NCBI RefSeq assembly: GCF_040183065.1
Contig: NC_091126.1
Location: forward strand, 140,963,204-141,027,203
From: Periplaneta americana
Lineage: Eukaryota; Arthropoda; Insecta; Blattodea; Blattidae
Length of the DNA: 64,000 nt
Direction of reading: 5' to 3'
Part shown: positions 44,193 through 54,775 of the stretch, one piece after another
How positions within the stretch are numbered: position 1 is the first letter of the stretch
Layout: each line of letters starts with the position of its first letter
Program-made: the position numbers and the translations under genes
Notes under the pieces: generated by a model
The model's input: only the letters and a program-made list of their open reading frames with translations
Told to the model about the DNA's origin: nothing
Database searches by the model: none

Positions 44193-45559
44193 TCTTGAAA
44201 GTGGACGTAACGTACAGGTATGCTTTACTGCAATTTATTTATTTAGTAGGCCTACAATGAGTAATTTTCATATTGCGAAAACCATAATAATGCTTCGTAA
44301 CATTGAGCTATACAGTTAATATTAAAATAATTGTAAAAATACTTAGGTACTCAGGGTTAAGCATTCGGGAGAACTTTTTCCACAAACTAATACAACCGCT
44401 GCTTTCCCTCTTCCTCTCCTCCGCAAACTATGACGTCGCCCACCGGCAGAGATAAAATCCGAGATCTGTACCTCCACGCTATTGAAATATGCCAGAGGGA
44501 GAAATTATTCTTTATTAGATTTCGTATAGATATGGACCAAAATCACGATCTTACTCGCAATAGTTACTGAATAAGAGATTGTTAATCATTTGGGAAGAAA
44601 CGTTTTTTCTGAAATAAAAACTATGAACTTGCCACCGATATGATATAGTTTTTTGTTACATACAACATGATCTATGACAATCTGCAAGGCTATTTTACTT
44701 CCAGCATTTATAAGGCGCACAATGGGCCAAATCGTGCCAAAGTGTACGGAACAGTCCTGGGTCCAGCACTCGTAAAGCCAGCCAGCCATCCTCTATGGTC
44801 GAAACAAAAGTTAGACTAATATTATAACTTTATGTATATCACCCACTTCTTTGTTTATAGTTATGTTATATTAATTCTTCATTTAAAATAAAAAAATTAT
44901 TGCACAGAATGTAGCCTGTAATTTCTTTCATAAGAAGCGTTATTATACGAACATCTGAGTAATAAAAATTAAGAGTAATTAATGTGAAGCGGCGCGTGGA
45001 AGGGACAAAGCGTGCGAGAAGGACGAAGTCTGTCACATGGCTAGCTATTATCACATATGATCGGAATGTTCTGATACATATCTATCTATACGCTTCCTTG
45101 GCAAGCGACAGAGCCTTCCGGGACAGTCAACGACAGTCTTCGAAGGCAACCGTCACCCCAAAATCAAGTGATTCCCCTTCTCATCCGTCTGCATATCACT
45201 ACTGACCTACGTGACAGTTACGTCACGTTACTTCTCAATATCACGAGTTAGATTTTGTTAGACATTCTTGTTTCTCGGGTCAAACGCTTCCTTGCAGCAC
45301 ACCAAACTCTGATGAAGAACTCCCAGCATTGATCTTCTTCGTCATCAAGTGTTTAGCGATAGGATGCGTCTCTCATTTGTGTATCCTATTGACTTTCTTC
45401 CTCTTTTTAACTTTATTCTCAAAATTATCTGAATCCTACCACTGAGACGGCGCAAACCAGTGCGGACTCTTCTCAAATATCACCAGTCTTGCACAGTGCA
45501 TGCACGTAGTGCAGGAATCTGCTTTTGGACACAGAACTATATCGAGGATCACGTAAGAG
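44193..45559. other. Unassigned sequence
   Basis: No gene recognised. Some GC-balanced stretches (44990-45210, 45440-45560) have short frames without family motifs. Confidence 0.5.
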
Positions 45560-45657
45560 TAATTCCTAAAAGACTAATTTGGCCGTCTCTTCAGTGTTGC
45601 CAACTAATACTAGATATCACCAAAAGAGGATAAAATCACATAATGCCATGTACTATA

Positions 45658-45659
45658 AC

Positions 45660-45704
<45 letters not shown>

Positions 45705-45725
45705 CATCATCATCATCATCGTCAT
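45658..45725. repeat. (AAT)n followed by (CAT)n
   Basis: About 16 AAT units then 7 CAT units, at the 3' end of minus-strand LINE-M. Confidence 0.95.
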
Positions 45726-45729
45726 CAAT

Positions 45730-46075
45730 AGCTATCAGGGTTTAGGCCATTTGGCCTGTTCCGTCTCAGGTGAAAAGCTGGTCTCTCCATCGCTTCTTCG
45801 GGCGTCCACGACCTCTGTATCAAAGAGGTCTGTAATTTAATAATCTCCTGGGTAGTCTATCATTTGGCATCCGTAGAACATGCTCAGGCCAGTTGCTCCG
45901 ATACTTGTGGATTATCTCTGTAATGGCTGCGATATTTAGTTCTTGTCGGATGTCTTCATTATATTTATGGTCATAGAGAGTGTAGCCTGCTAGTGGTCTT
46001 AGTAATCTCATCTCAGCTACTTCTATTCATTTCAGTTGACTAGTTGTTAGAGTCCAAGTTTCTGATCCATATAGG
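45730..46075 (-). pseudogene. LINE-M polymerase C-terminus
   Basis: The minus strand encodes, from Met at 46011, MRLLRPLAGYTLYDHKYNED, IRQELNIAAITEIIHKYRSN, and WPEHVLRMPNDRLPRRLLNY, then after a stop or frame change the arginine-rich end (VDARRSD). This is the C-terminal tail of an RT-encoding LINE; the catalytic domain is truncated. AAT arrays sit on both sides. Confidence 0.8.
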
Positions 46076-46076
46076 A

Positions 46077-46137
<61 letters not shown>

Positions 46138-46138
46138 T
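46077..46138. repeat. (AAT)n microsatellite
   Basis: About 20 uninterrupted AAT units at the other edge of the LINE-M fragment. Confidence 0.97.
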
Positions 46139-47039
46139 AGTATTAACAATAACGATGTCTTGCTTATTTACCACATCTCATCTTTATGTTGGGGAGGTGT
46201 TTTCTAAAAGGTTCAATAATTTGTGAAAGTATATTTTTCTTCTGGACCTCTCCCACATTATGCTAGTAGTTAGTAGATTAGTGTATAATCTAATATTAAA
46301 ATGTATTTTGTCTGACAACATGAAATTCATTGCTTTGATTAAACAGTTTAAGAATCACGAGACCTAACCTAAAAATGTATTTTGTTTGATCACGTGAAAT
46401 AGTTAGTATGAATTCCGAAAACGAATGTCACTCTGAAATGTATGCTTTAGAATATTTACTCCATTATTTTAATAAAAGTCTAAACACGAAAGAAATTAAT
46501 TAAAATGTGAAATGGTAGGGTCTATTTCTATCGATTACCCAAGGGCATGTATCACACGAAATATGTTATATTTATTTACACTTAGCCTACCTGACTCTAA
46601 TCTTGAAATTGTAACCACAACACAAAGCAACACATACAATAACTATTATGTATTAATATTAATACTGATATTAATTAATTATTAGTATGTTCAAATTTCA
46701 CTAGCTTTCAGTAATGGACTCAGAAATTTGGAACAATTTGAATTTTCAGAATTTAAACTACCGACAACTTGTGTCACTGCTGCCAACATAACAGTTATAA
46801 GATCACTACCAGTTATAGTATTTCTCAATACTGAAATTCGAAACGAAGTTGGCAAAAGAAAATTCAACCTGAAAACCAGAAAATCACCATAATGCACTAG
46901 CTTATGTAGTAATGGGGGAAAAATAGTTAGGTTTCATCCTTAGTGTATTGAGTAAGCTGTTCCGGACTATACTGTACGTTTTTCTTCTCACTGGGCATGA
47001 GAGGTAACTTGGGAATTAAAAGAAAGCAAGAAGCGAGCA

Positions 47040-49015
47040 TTCAAAGAGATAGAAAGTAATGCAAGGGAAATAGGAGAAGGAGTGAAACAAAGATCACAAG
47101 GGGAATACTACGGGAGTAAGAAGAATGCAAGGAGAGAAAGGATTATGCAAAGGAAAAAATGTAATGAAAGGAGAACAAAGGGAACAGAAGAAGTACAAGG
47201 GGAAGAGAAGGAGAACAAGGGAAACGCAAGAACAAGGGAAACACAAGGATAACAAGGGGAACAGAAGAACAAGGAGAACAGAAGGAGAACAAGAGGAACG
47301 GAAGGAGAATAAGGAGAACGAGGGGAACATAAGGAGAACAAGGGGAACAGAAGAAGAACAAGGGGAACAGAAGAACAAGGGGAACAGAAGGAGAACAAGA
47401 GGAACGGAAGGAGAATAAGGAGAACGAGGGGAACATAAGGAGAACAAGGGGAACAGAAAGAGAGGAAGGGGAACATAAGGAGAACAAGGGGAACAGAAGA
47501 AGAACAAGGGCAACAAAAGAAGAACAAGGGGAACAGAAGGAGAACAAGGGGAACAGAAGAAGAACAAGGGGAACAGAAGAAGAACAAGGGGAACAGAAGA
47601 AGAACAAGGGCAACAAAAGAAGAACAAGGGGAACAGAAGAAGAACAAGGGGAACAGAAGAAGAACAAGGGGAACAGAAGAAGAACAAGGGCAACAAAAGA
47701 AGAACAAGGGGAACAGAAGAAGAACAAGGGGAACAGAAGAAGAACAAGGGGAACATAAGGAGAACAAGGGGAACAGAAGAAGAACAAGGGGAACAGAAGA
47801 AGAACAACGGCAACAAAAGAAGAACAAGGGGAACAGAAGGAGAACAAGGGGAACAGAAGAAGAACAAGGGCAACAAAAGAAGAACAAGGGGAACAGAAGG
47901 AGAACAAGGGGAACAGAAGAACAAGGGGAACAGAAGGAGAACAAGGGGAACACAAGAAGAACAAGGGGAACAGAAGAAGAACAAGGGCAACAAAAGAAGA
48001 ACAAGGGGAACAGAAGGAGAACAAGGGGAACAGAAGAAGAACAAGGGCAACAAAAGAAGAACAAGGGGAACAGAAGGAGAACAAGGGGAACAGAAGAAGA
48101 ACAAGGGGAACAGAAGAAGAACAAGGGCAACAAAAGAAGAACAAGGGGAACAGAAGGAGAACAAGGGGAACAGAAGAAGAACAAGGGCAACAAAAGAAGA
48201 ACAAGGGGAACAGAAGGAGAACAAGGGGAACAGAAGAAGAACAAGGGGAACAGAAGGAGAACAAGGGGAACAGAAGGAGAACAAGGGGAACAGAAGGAGA
48301 ACAAGGGGAACATAAGAAGAACAAGGGGAACAGAAGGAAAACAAGGGGAACATAAGAAGAACAAGGGGAACAGAAGGAAAACAAGGGTAACAGAAGAAGA
48401 ACAAGGGGAACAGAAGGAGAACAAGTGGAAGAGAAGGGGAACAGAAGAAGAACAAGGGGAACAGAAGGAGAACAAGGGGAAGAGAAGGGGAACAGAAGAA
48501 GAACAAGGGGAACAGAAGGAGAACAAGGGGAACAGAAGGAGGACAAGGGGAACATAAGAAGAACAAGGTGAACAGAAGGAAAACAAGGGTAACAGAAGAA
48601 GAACAAGGGGAACAGAAGAAGAACAAGAGGAATACGAGAAGGAAAGGGGAACTATAAGGAGAAAATTGGATTACAAGGAGAACACAGAAAAGACAAGAAC
48701 AAGAGGAATACAAGAATAACAAGAAAAATATAAAGATAACCAGAGAAATCCAGGGAGAATAAAGGGGATGCAGCGAGAACAAGGGAAATGCAACAAAAAT
48801 AAGAGGAATTCAAGGGGAACTAGGAGAGAAGGGGGAACACGAGAAAAACAAAGGTAATACAATGAGAGCAAATAGAATACAAAGAGACAATGGAAATACA
48901 AGGTTAACAAGGGAATGAAAATAGAAAAAGGGGAATGCAAGAAAAGCGAGGGGAAGCAAAGACAACAATGGAAATATAAGGAGAACTCGAGGAATACAAG
49001 GAGAACAACGGGGGA
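47040..49015. repeat. Long 20-bp purine-rich minisatellite
   Basis: The core (about 47190-48640) is an array of roughly 70 units of 20 bp, consensus AGAACAAGGGGAACAGAAGA, with a frequent variant AGAACAAGGGCAACAAAAGA recurring at multiples of 20 bp (often 60 or 80), so a higher-order structure is present. Some units are 17 bp. A block of about 64 bp is repeated at 47288 and 47395. Flanks (47040-47190, 48640-49015) are degenerate related sequence. The plus strand is nearly all A, G and a few C. Because the unit lacks stops on the minus strand in any frame, three overlapping minus frames of 487-562 codons stay open; the predicted Cys/Pro/Leu/Phe repeats are artefacts. Confidence 0.95.
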
Positions 49016-49402
49016 TGCATTTTTATGTGACAGTCAATTTCAAAGTTATCCGCTTACCTAGTGAGAGGAGGAACGTATTTTCTACGTCAAAATGCATTTC
49101 TCTCAATGGAAATACGGGTATTTTAAAGACTACATCAGTGGTTGCCAAACGCCACGAAATTGTGACATAATAAAACTGCACTCTACTATCGCACAGACCG
49201 GGGTGGAGCATCTCCTCACGCAACGCAGTGAATGACAGTGCAGAGACGGACTGCTTCAGGAAAATGAAAACAATATAATATTTCTCTACTTATTATCTAC
49301 ATACACTTTATCAGTGTTAACTTTCTTCCCTCCTATTCATGTTTGTCTTACTATATTAATAAAAGAACTTATATTTTCTCATTCACAATGAAAAAAAAAG
49401 AC
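49016..49402. other. Unassigned sequence
   Basis: No gene or repeat recognised. Confidence 0.5.
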
Positions 49403-49645
49403 GCTTACCTGCCGATCCGGAGTTGCGTTCGGGCGCGGGTTCGATTCCCGCTTGGGCTGATTATCTGATTGGGTTTTTCCCGAGGTTTTCCCCAACCATA
49501 AGGCAAATGTCAAGTAATCTATGGCGAATCCTCGGCCTCATCTCTCCAAATATCATCTCGCTATCACCAATCTCATCGACGCTAAATAACCTCGTAGTTG
49601 ATCATGTTGATCATGTAATTACAAATTGCACTACATAAAAAAACG
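49403..49645 (+). mobile_element. SINE-B, second copy
   Basis: Head with a good B-box GGGTTCGATTCCCGC but a disrupted A-box; body TTTTTCCCGAGGTTTTCCCC, CAAGTAATCTATGGCGAATC and tail ACGCTAAATAACCTCGTAGT. Ends in an A-run near 49640. Flanking A-rich sequence hides any duplication. Confidence 0.8.
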
Positions 49646-50204
49646 CCTAAGCATTTTGTTAAATAAACATTCAATTTACAGCCAAGGGCGTGATAATCTT
49701 TAAAACAAGAAAAATAATGTTATCGTCATTGATATTTTACACTCCATTTATAATTTCACAACGAATTAAGCAGTTCATATTTTCGCCATCAGCACGAAAG
49801 AAAAACTGTTCCTTCCATGCTTCTTAAAATTTACATGTTTGCGTACTTGTTTTCTGTTTTGGAAAAGATTTTCGAAATGCAGTATTACACACAAACAGTG
49901 TTACAAATGTACGTTCGTTGCTGATATGTCTGCTTATTTTGAAGTGTGAGTTTAAATAAGATGGTGGAGGTATGTCATTGTTAGATTTCAGTAGAGGCAG
50001 GAGCATGTGTCGCTACACAGCTTTCGGCGATCACTAGACTAAATGAAAGTGCTGTGTGAAAAGTTTTGATAAAGGTACTGATTTCTTAAATATGTAGATC
50101 ACTTACAACACTTATATACGTCAACTTCAACTGCAAGTTGTAACCGGTCGAAAGAGTAGGTTCTTTCATTTGATGACGAAAGTTCCGAAAAGTCGTGTTT
50201 TTCA
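49646..50204. other. Unassigned sequence
   Basis: No gene or repeat recognised. Confidence 0.55.
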
Positions 50205-50208
50205 TATA

Positions 50209-51210
50209 CAGAGTGATTCAAGAAAAGTTACTGCCACTTACGGAGCTTATTTCCGAAGACATTTTGAGCAAAATTTTGTATAAACATGGGTCCTATTCTC
50301 AATATTTTCTGAGTTACAATAATTTGAAGTTGTTTGTAAAATACTTTTTTTCTTTAGTTTTAAGAGTAAAAGAATATTACAAGTAGATAATGAACTATTC
50401 AAAAGTATCATTTATTTAATTGGCTAGTATTCTGTTCAGCTAAACTTTGTTATGAATTCGATAGTTGCTTCGTAGAATTTTCTTTTTCGATTTTTAATTA
50501 CAAAATTACACTATTCTTACGCACTTATCGCAATTTTTACAAATCACGTCAATCTTGTAAACTCTTTAAGACTGTACATTAGTATGCAAAATTGAACTGC
50601 AAATAATCATGTCTCTAGAATTGGTGCGATTCGAAACAACTGTTGTGATAAGTGCGTAAGAATAATGTAATTTTTAGTTAATACTGGAAAAAAAATCTGT
50701 ACAAAGCAACTAAGGGATTAACAACATATTTTTAGCTTCAGAATATTAGACAATTAAAGAAGTGAAATTTCTGAATAGTTCATTCTCTATTTGTAATATT
50801 CTTTTACCCTTATAACTAAAGAAGAAAGGTATTTTATCCATATAAACAAATTCAAATTAGTGTAATTCTGAACATATTGAGAACAGACCCCATGTTTATA
50901 CATTTTTTGTTCAAAATGTCTTCGGAAATAAGCTCCATAAATGGCAGTAAAGGCAGGTCCACAATAAACCGGGAACGGAAACGACAACGAGAGCCAGAAC
51001 GGGAATATTGTTAAAATAAAATGTATTTAAATGTGAGCATTCACAATTAATTTTCACGTTCCCTTTCCCGGGCTCAGCAAATTTTCTCGTTAATTGTGAA
51101 TGCTCACATTTAAATACATTTATTTTAACAATATTTCCGTTTTCGTTGTTGTTATCGTTTCCGTACCAGGTTTATTGTGGACCAGCCTTAACTCCTCGTG
51201 AATCAAGCTG
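50209..51210. mobile_element. Long palindromic DNA element, TIRs about 190 bp, with nested MITE
   Basis: Left arm begins CAGAGTGATTCAAGAAAAGT; right arm ends TTGAATCAAGCTG-type (51197-51210: GTGAATCAAGCTG), with TATA on both sides, a TA-type target. Matching arm segments are GGAGCTTATTTCCGAAGACA, CCATGTTTATAC and AGAATATTACAA. Non-coding. The right arm contains MITE-H1 copy 3. Confidence 0.8.
50951..51188. mobile_element. MITE-H1 copy 3, TSD TAA, nested
   Basis: Arms AGGCAGGTCCACAATAAACC ... and complement, with central spacer. TAA on both sides (50948-50950, 51189-51191). Removing MITE and one TAA restores GGCAGTAACTCCTCG, which matches the other arm of the host element (complement of GAAAAGTTACTGCC), so the insertion history is readable. 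Confidence 0.9.
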
Positions 51211-51369
51211 TATATTCAGAGAAACTGAAAGTGTCTAAAGTAGTTGTGACCAACTCAGCTGCTCTTACGAAGCACTGTGTGCACTCACGAGCAAAAAAGA
51301 ACAATGTTGGCATTGCAAGCAATGGGACGGCTTGCTGTCACATAAGAACAGTTCCTAAACAGCAAATAT
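51211..51369. other. Unassigned flank of repeat R
   Basis: May belong to repeat R; no gene recognised. Confidence 0.4.
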
Positions 51370-52035
51370 TGCCGTCTTGTCAGTGTTGCCAACTGTTACC
51401 AGATATCACACGATCCTACGTACTAAATGACTTATTTACTTACCGTACTATATGTTGGAAGGCTATTCTAAATAATTCAATAAATAATATGCAAACTATA
51501 CGGGAAAGGGATCAACATGTGAAGTCTTTTATCTGGCAATACGAAATTCATTGGCTTGACTAAACAATTGACTCACGAAATCTAACCTAAAGATGTATTT
51601 TGTTTTACCACATGAAATTATTAGAGTACTAACTCCGAAAACTTACCTGACTATAGTCTTGAATTATAACCACAACGCAATACACAAAATAACTATTATG
51701 TATTAATATTAATAATGATATTAATTAATTATTAGTATGTTCAAATTTCACTAGCTTCCAGTAACCAGCTCAGAAATCTAGTACAATTTTAATTTCATGG
51801 AACTCCAGTACTGACAAATATTGTCGATATTTGTCTCAGGTGCCAACATACTAGTTACAAAATCACTACTATTTGTAGTATTTGTCAGTGTAGAAATTCG
51901 AAACGAAGTTGGCAAAAGAAAATTCAACCTGGAAACTAGAAAATCACCACAATCCACTAGCATATGTAGTAATGGGGGGAAATGGTTAGGTTTCACCCTT
52001 AGGGTATGAAGTAAGCTGATCCGGATTATACTGCT
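51370..52035. repeat. Dispersed repeat R, copy B
   Basis: Uninterrupted relative of copy A (45560-46980): TCAGTGTTGCCAACTGTTAC, TCTAACCTAAAGATGTATTT, CACAACGCAATACACAAAAT, CGAAACGAAGTTGGCAAAAG and TAGGGTATGAAGTAAGC. It lies 5 kb from copy A in the same orientation, separated by the minisatellite and others. Confidence 0.72.
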
Positions 52036-52254
52036 CGTGTGCACCTAAAACCCGAGTCATACGGGGATAGTTTACAGGAGTCAAGTGCTTGAAGCCTCTA
52101 AACTTGATGCTATATTTGTGATCACACGGAGACATTAAGTCTTGAAACCATGCTTGAAAAAAAGCGTGCGCTGAATGTTGTATTCTTAGTGGTGTTTGAA
52201 TTTTTGTATTCTGTTATAGTTAATAAAAATCAATAGTGAACTGGCATTTTTAGT

Positions 52255-52480
52255 TTGGTGAAACTGAAGATGCCACCAGCACATATTCAAGCATGTGTGC
52301 AACTAATTGGCGCCTTGTTATTGTATGAATTACAAAATATTCTTGAAAAAAAGGAAAAGAGAACATGGGTTAAGAAATGGAGTCGTAGAAAAATTATGCA
52401 CGGTGCATCTAATAACTTGTTGAAAGAATTAGCTGAAGAAGGTCCTGCAGAATACAGGAAACATCTCAGAATGAGTCCTG
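52255..52480 (+). pseudogene. Harbinger transposase N-terminus
   Basis: The frame begins MVKLKMPPAHIQACVQ and carries KRTWVKKWSRRKIMHGASNN, LLKELAEEGPAEYRKHLRMS, the N-terminal block seen before the nuclease domain in HARBI1-like transposases. After about codon 75 it runs into antisense MADF sequence. The catalytic DDE nuclease domain is wholly deleted. Its partner gene lies immediately downstream in the opposite direction. Confidence 0.8.
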
Positions 52481-52693
52481 TTTTAAGGGTTTTTTTACTT
52501 TTTTTCGAACCACTTCTACGTCTATGTTTTCGAAACCTTGTTCCACGAGTTCACCGACTAGATTCTGGAATAATAATTCCCTCTTGTTTTTATTGAGGTA
52601 TTCTTTGTCATGTATATTCCATACAAGTTCATACTTCTCATACACTTCCAAAAACTTTATGATATCGTTTGAATTCCATTTAGGGGCGCTCAT
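52466..52693 (-). CDS. MADF/Myb-SANT-like DNA-binding protein fragment
   Basis: Seventy-five codons from ATG: WNSNDIIKFLEVYEKYELVW, DKEYLNKNKRELLFQNLVGE and VEVVRKKVKKPL. The tryptophan and helical spacing fit a MADF (Myb/SANT-like) domain, the second protein PIF/Harbinger elements use to carry transposase to DNA. Intact frame but cut after the domain at the deletion junction with the nuclease gene. Whether it is expressed is unknown. Confidence 0.78.
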   Translation of the reverse strand: MSAPKWNSNDIIKFLEVYEKYELVWNIHDKEYLNKNKRELLFQNLVGELVEQGFENIDVEVVRKKVKKPLKQDSF

Positions 52694-53184
52694 TATTAAT
52701 AATTATTGATTTACTTCGACAATAGGCCTAAAACTACAAACTTTCTACTTGCCAAGTTGCTACAAGTTCGCATTCACACGCGGGAAGTGGTGGAGTCAAG
52801 TTGGTCACGTGACGGGAAAGTGGACACAAAAGTTGACGGATCGTCAACTCAAATTCTGCTTGACCGCCAAGTCACAACTTGACTGTCTCGACCATATCAC
52901 ACGGGGAAAGTTGAAGGAAAGTCGACTTGCTCCAAGCACTTGACTCCTGTAAACTATCCCCGTGTGAATTAGCCTTTAGAGAAGGGTTGGGCAGAATTAT
53001 GCACTTTGTGCTTGCACGGTGTACTACGAGAGAAGTGTGCTTCTAGAGTGACGAAAACCGGTTTATTCAAGTTGCGGTACGTACTATATGTTTCAAAAGA
53101 AAATGTTATTCTTTCTACCAAACTAAATAAGAACACAAAGTAATGAAATACTTCCTTAAACACAAAACAAAACATGTCTGTTGC

Positions 53185-53880
53185 ACATTAATTCATATTA
53201 CTAAATTTCTCAAGATTTAGAGAAACTGTATTAGTACAAGCTATGCGTAGAACTGCCGTTAAAAGCCCATCATTTCTTGTTTGAGATTTGTTTATTTTCG
53301 TAATAGAAAATAACTGTTCCCATCTATACGTGGAACCAAATAAACACAAAACTTTCTCACACAGCTTATGCAGATTGGGAAAGCGTCCTCTCGGGAATCC
53401 GTCATAAAACTGCATAAGACTCGACCCTGAATCATATTTCGCTCGCATCTCTCGACCACATCGCAGGTCAATCAATTCACACTATAATGAAGGGGGGGAC
53501 GTTATCAATAATCAGTTGGAATCGGAACATGTAGAAGAAATACGCAAATCCATTTCCAGGCAATCTAAATCGCGCAATCTTGATGTAAATTCCTCTAATA
53601 GACCGGATAGAATACATGCCTACATTTCGAAATTTTCATTGTTCAAAATTCTATGCGCTTAGATAAGAATGGTAAATGATATATTTCGCCCTTTTGCATT
53701 TGACGTATCCATAACAGCAATTTCTCCTTAAAAGCTGCAATTCTATCTGCAAATTGTGTATTAAGAATTTTTTTTCCCTGAAGTCCTAAATTTAGCTCAT
53801 TTAAAAGCTGTGTAAGATCTGTTATAGCTGCTGGCACACTACAGTGCTCGCACTTGGAATTCCCCGTGCGCACGGAGGGC
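53185..53880 (-). pseudogene. hAT transposase C-terminal fragment
   Basis: Minus strand, from right to left: ITDLTQLLNELNLGLQGKKI, RIAAFKEKLLLWIRQMQKGE, a damaged stretch (CILSGLLEEFTSRLRD), then LHKLCEKVLCLFGSTYRWEQ, LFSITKINKSQTR and LLTAVLRIACT. The last blocks are the hAT C-terminal dimerisation region of the GTF2IRD2-like lineage (normally ...YxCEQLFS). At least one frameshift and several stops. It ends about 240 bp left of the SLC41A coding exon. Confidence 0.85.
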
Positions 53881-54115
53881 AAATGCACTCAAACGCCCAT
53901 CGCTGCTTTAGAGTGCTCTTGCACAAAGAGCACGAGTTGGTCACCACCGATCTATAGGAAAGCCCGCCTCAGTGACAAGCCACCACTGTTTCTTCCGACG
54001 TTTCGGAAGGATGTCGTCCGGTTTCGTTTCGTAGATAGCGATCTGTCGCGGCGTCTGAGCGCGACAGCCTTCTCGCTGCCTGCACACGTTAATGAACGCT
54101 CCGCTCTCTTCGCAG
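53881..54115 (+). promoter_or_regulatory. GC-rich flank and splice acceptor of SLC41A
   Basis: GC- and CpG-rich sequence ends in CTCCGCTCTCTTCGCAG, a good 3' splice site (AG at 54114-54115) two bases before the ATG; a branch-like TTAAT lies upstream at about 54089. The simplest reading is an intron end, with the cap site and 5' UTR upstream. An unspliced start inside this GC-rich block is the alternative. Confidence 0.6.
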
Positions 54116-54117
54116 AC

Positions 54118-54447
54118 ATGGACGCTTCTCGGGACTTGGAGAAAGAGGCGGCCCAGCGCGCCAGGCCGGCCATGGCAGCCATCCTGTTGCAGCGGCCAGA
54201 GAACCGGGATGAGAAGGCGGCCGTCTTGGCGCCGTCCAGCCCCGGCAACGGCTCCCTGCACAGCGTGGCCAGCATCGCTACCATCACGTCCATCACCACG
54301 GACCCGGACCCCGACTTGGAGAGCGCCAAGCTGAGGGGCGGCGCCAAGCAGGAGAAGTGGTGGAGCACCGCGCTTCAGGTCGCCGTGCCCTTCTTCCTAG
54401 CCGGGATCGGCACCATTGGCGCTGGACTCACTCTCGGGGTCGTACAG
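54118..54447 (+). CDS. SLC41 magnesium transporter, first coding exon
   Basis: Encodes residues 1-110 of an SLC41A (MgtE-like) divalent cation transporter, which in other animals mediates Na+-coupled Mg2+ efflux at the plasma membrane. Residues 1-80 are hydrophilic (MDASRDLEKE; Ser/Thr-rich around SVASIATITSITTD; acidic DPDPD), the cytosolic N-tail. Residues 81-110 hold the first membrane segment, LQVAVPFFLAGIGTIGAGL, matching the family pattern of small residues in TM1. Start choice: ATG directly after the acceptor. Donor CAG|GTACAG at 54447/54448, phase 0. The exon is GC-rich in an AT-rich window, as coding DNA here is expected to be. Which SLC41A paralogue (A1/A2/A3) cannot be told from this part. 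Confidence 0.92.
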
Positions 54448-54775
54448 GTACAGTACCAACAGACTCACTTCTCTCCCCCTAGGATTACCATACGTCCTTA
54501 TTTCCCCGGATATGTCCTCATTTTGAAGGTCTGAATTACCGAACGGGAGAAATGTTAAAAATCAACGTGAATGTCCGAAAATTGGACATGTAAATTAATT
54601 AGATAGGAAGAGAAAGTCAAAGCTCTAACAGATATGGAATTATAAATGTTGAGTAGTCGGACACGACAGGAAACTACGAAAAGTAGTCAATGAAGTTAAC
54701 AGAATAATTTTTCAGAGATTGAGTATAGAAGTAAAAAAGCTAAAGTAAGAGTTTTAAATACAAGAGCTATACTTA

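Larger units (their letters stand above)
45560..46980. repeat. Dispersed repeat R, copy A, interrupted
   Basis: Left piece 45560-45615 (TCAGTGTTGCCAACTAATAC) and right piece 46300-46980 match 51370-52035 in order: TGAAATTCATTG, TAACCTAAAAATGTATTTTG, TTAATTATTAGTATGTTCAA, CGAAACGAAGTTGGCAAAAG and TAGTAATGGGGG. Copy A also has about 170 bp (46435-46590) not in copy B. Between the pieces lie LINE-M and AAT arrays. Origin of R is unknown; no coding. Confidence 0.7.
52049..52974. mobile_element. PIF/Harbinger transposon, internally deleted
   Basis: Inverted ends sharing ACGGGGATAGTTTACAGGAG and TCAAGTGCTTG (52061-52091 and complement 52932-52962). Inside lie the 5' part of a Harbinger nuclease gene on plus and a MADF/Myb-type gene on minus, facing each other. 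The flanks (TAA left, TTA-like right) do not give a clean three-base duplication. Confidence 0.85.

Noticed and set aside
47094-48782. Large minus-strand proteins (487-562 residues) rich in Leu, Pro, Cys, Phe and Ser
   Set aside because: All three minus frames are open across a 20-bp tandem repeat without stop trinucleotides; no domain or splice signals. Repeat artefact.
53854-54117. An upstream in-frame ATG for SLC41A (adding 88 residues)
   Set aside because: The added stretch begins in or next to hAT-derived DNA and crosses a good splice acceptor; the ATG at 54118 is immediately after it. The open upstream frame is likely chance in GC-rich DNA.
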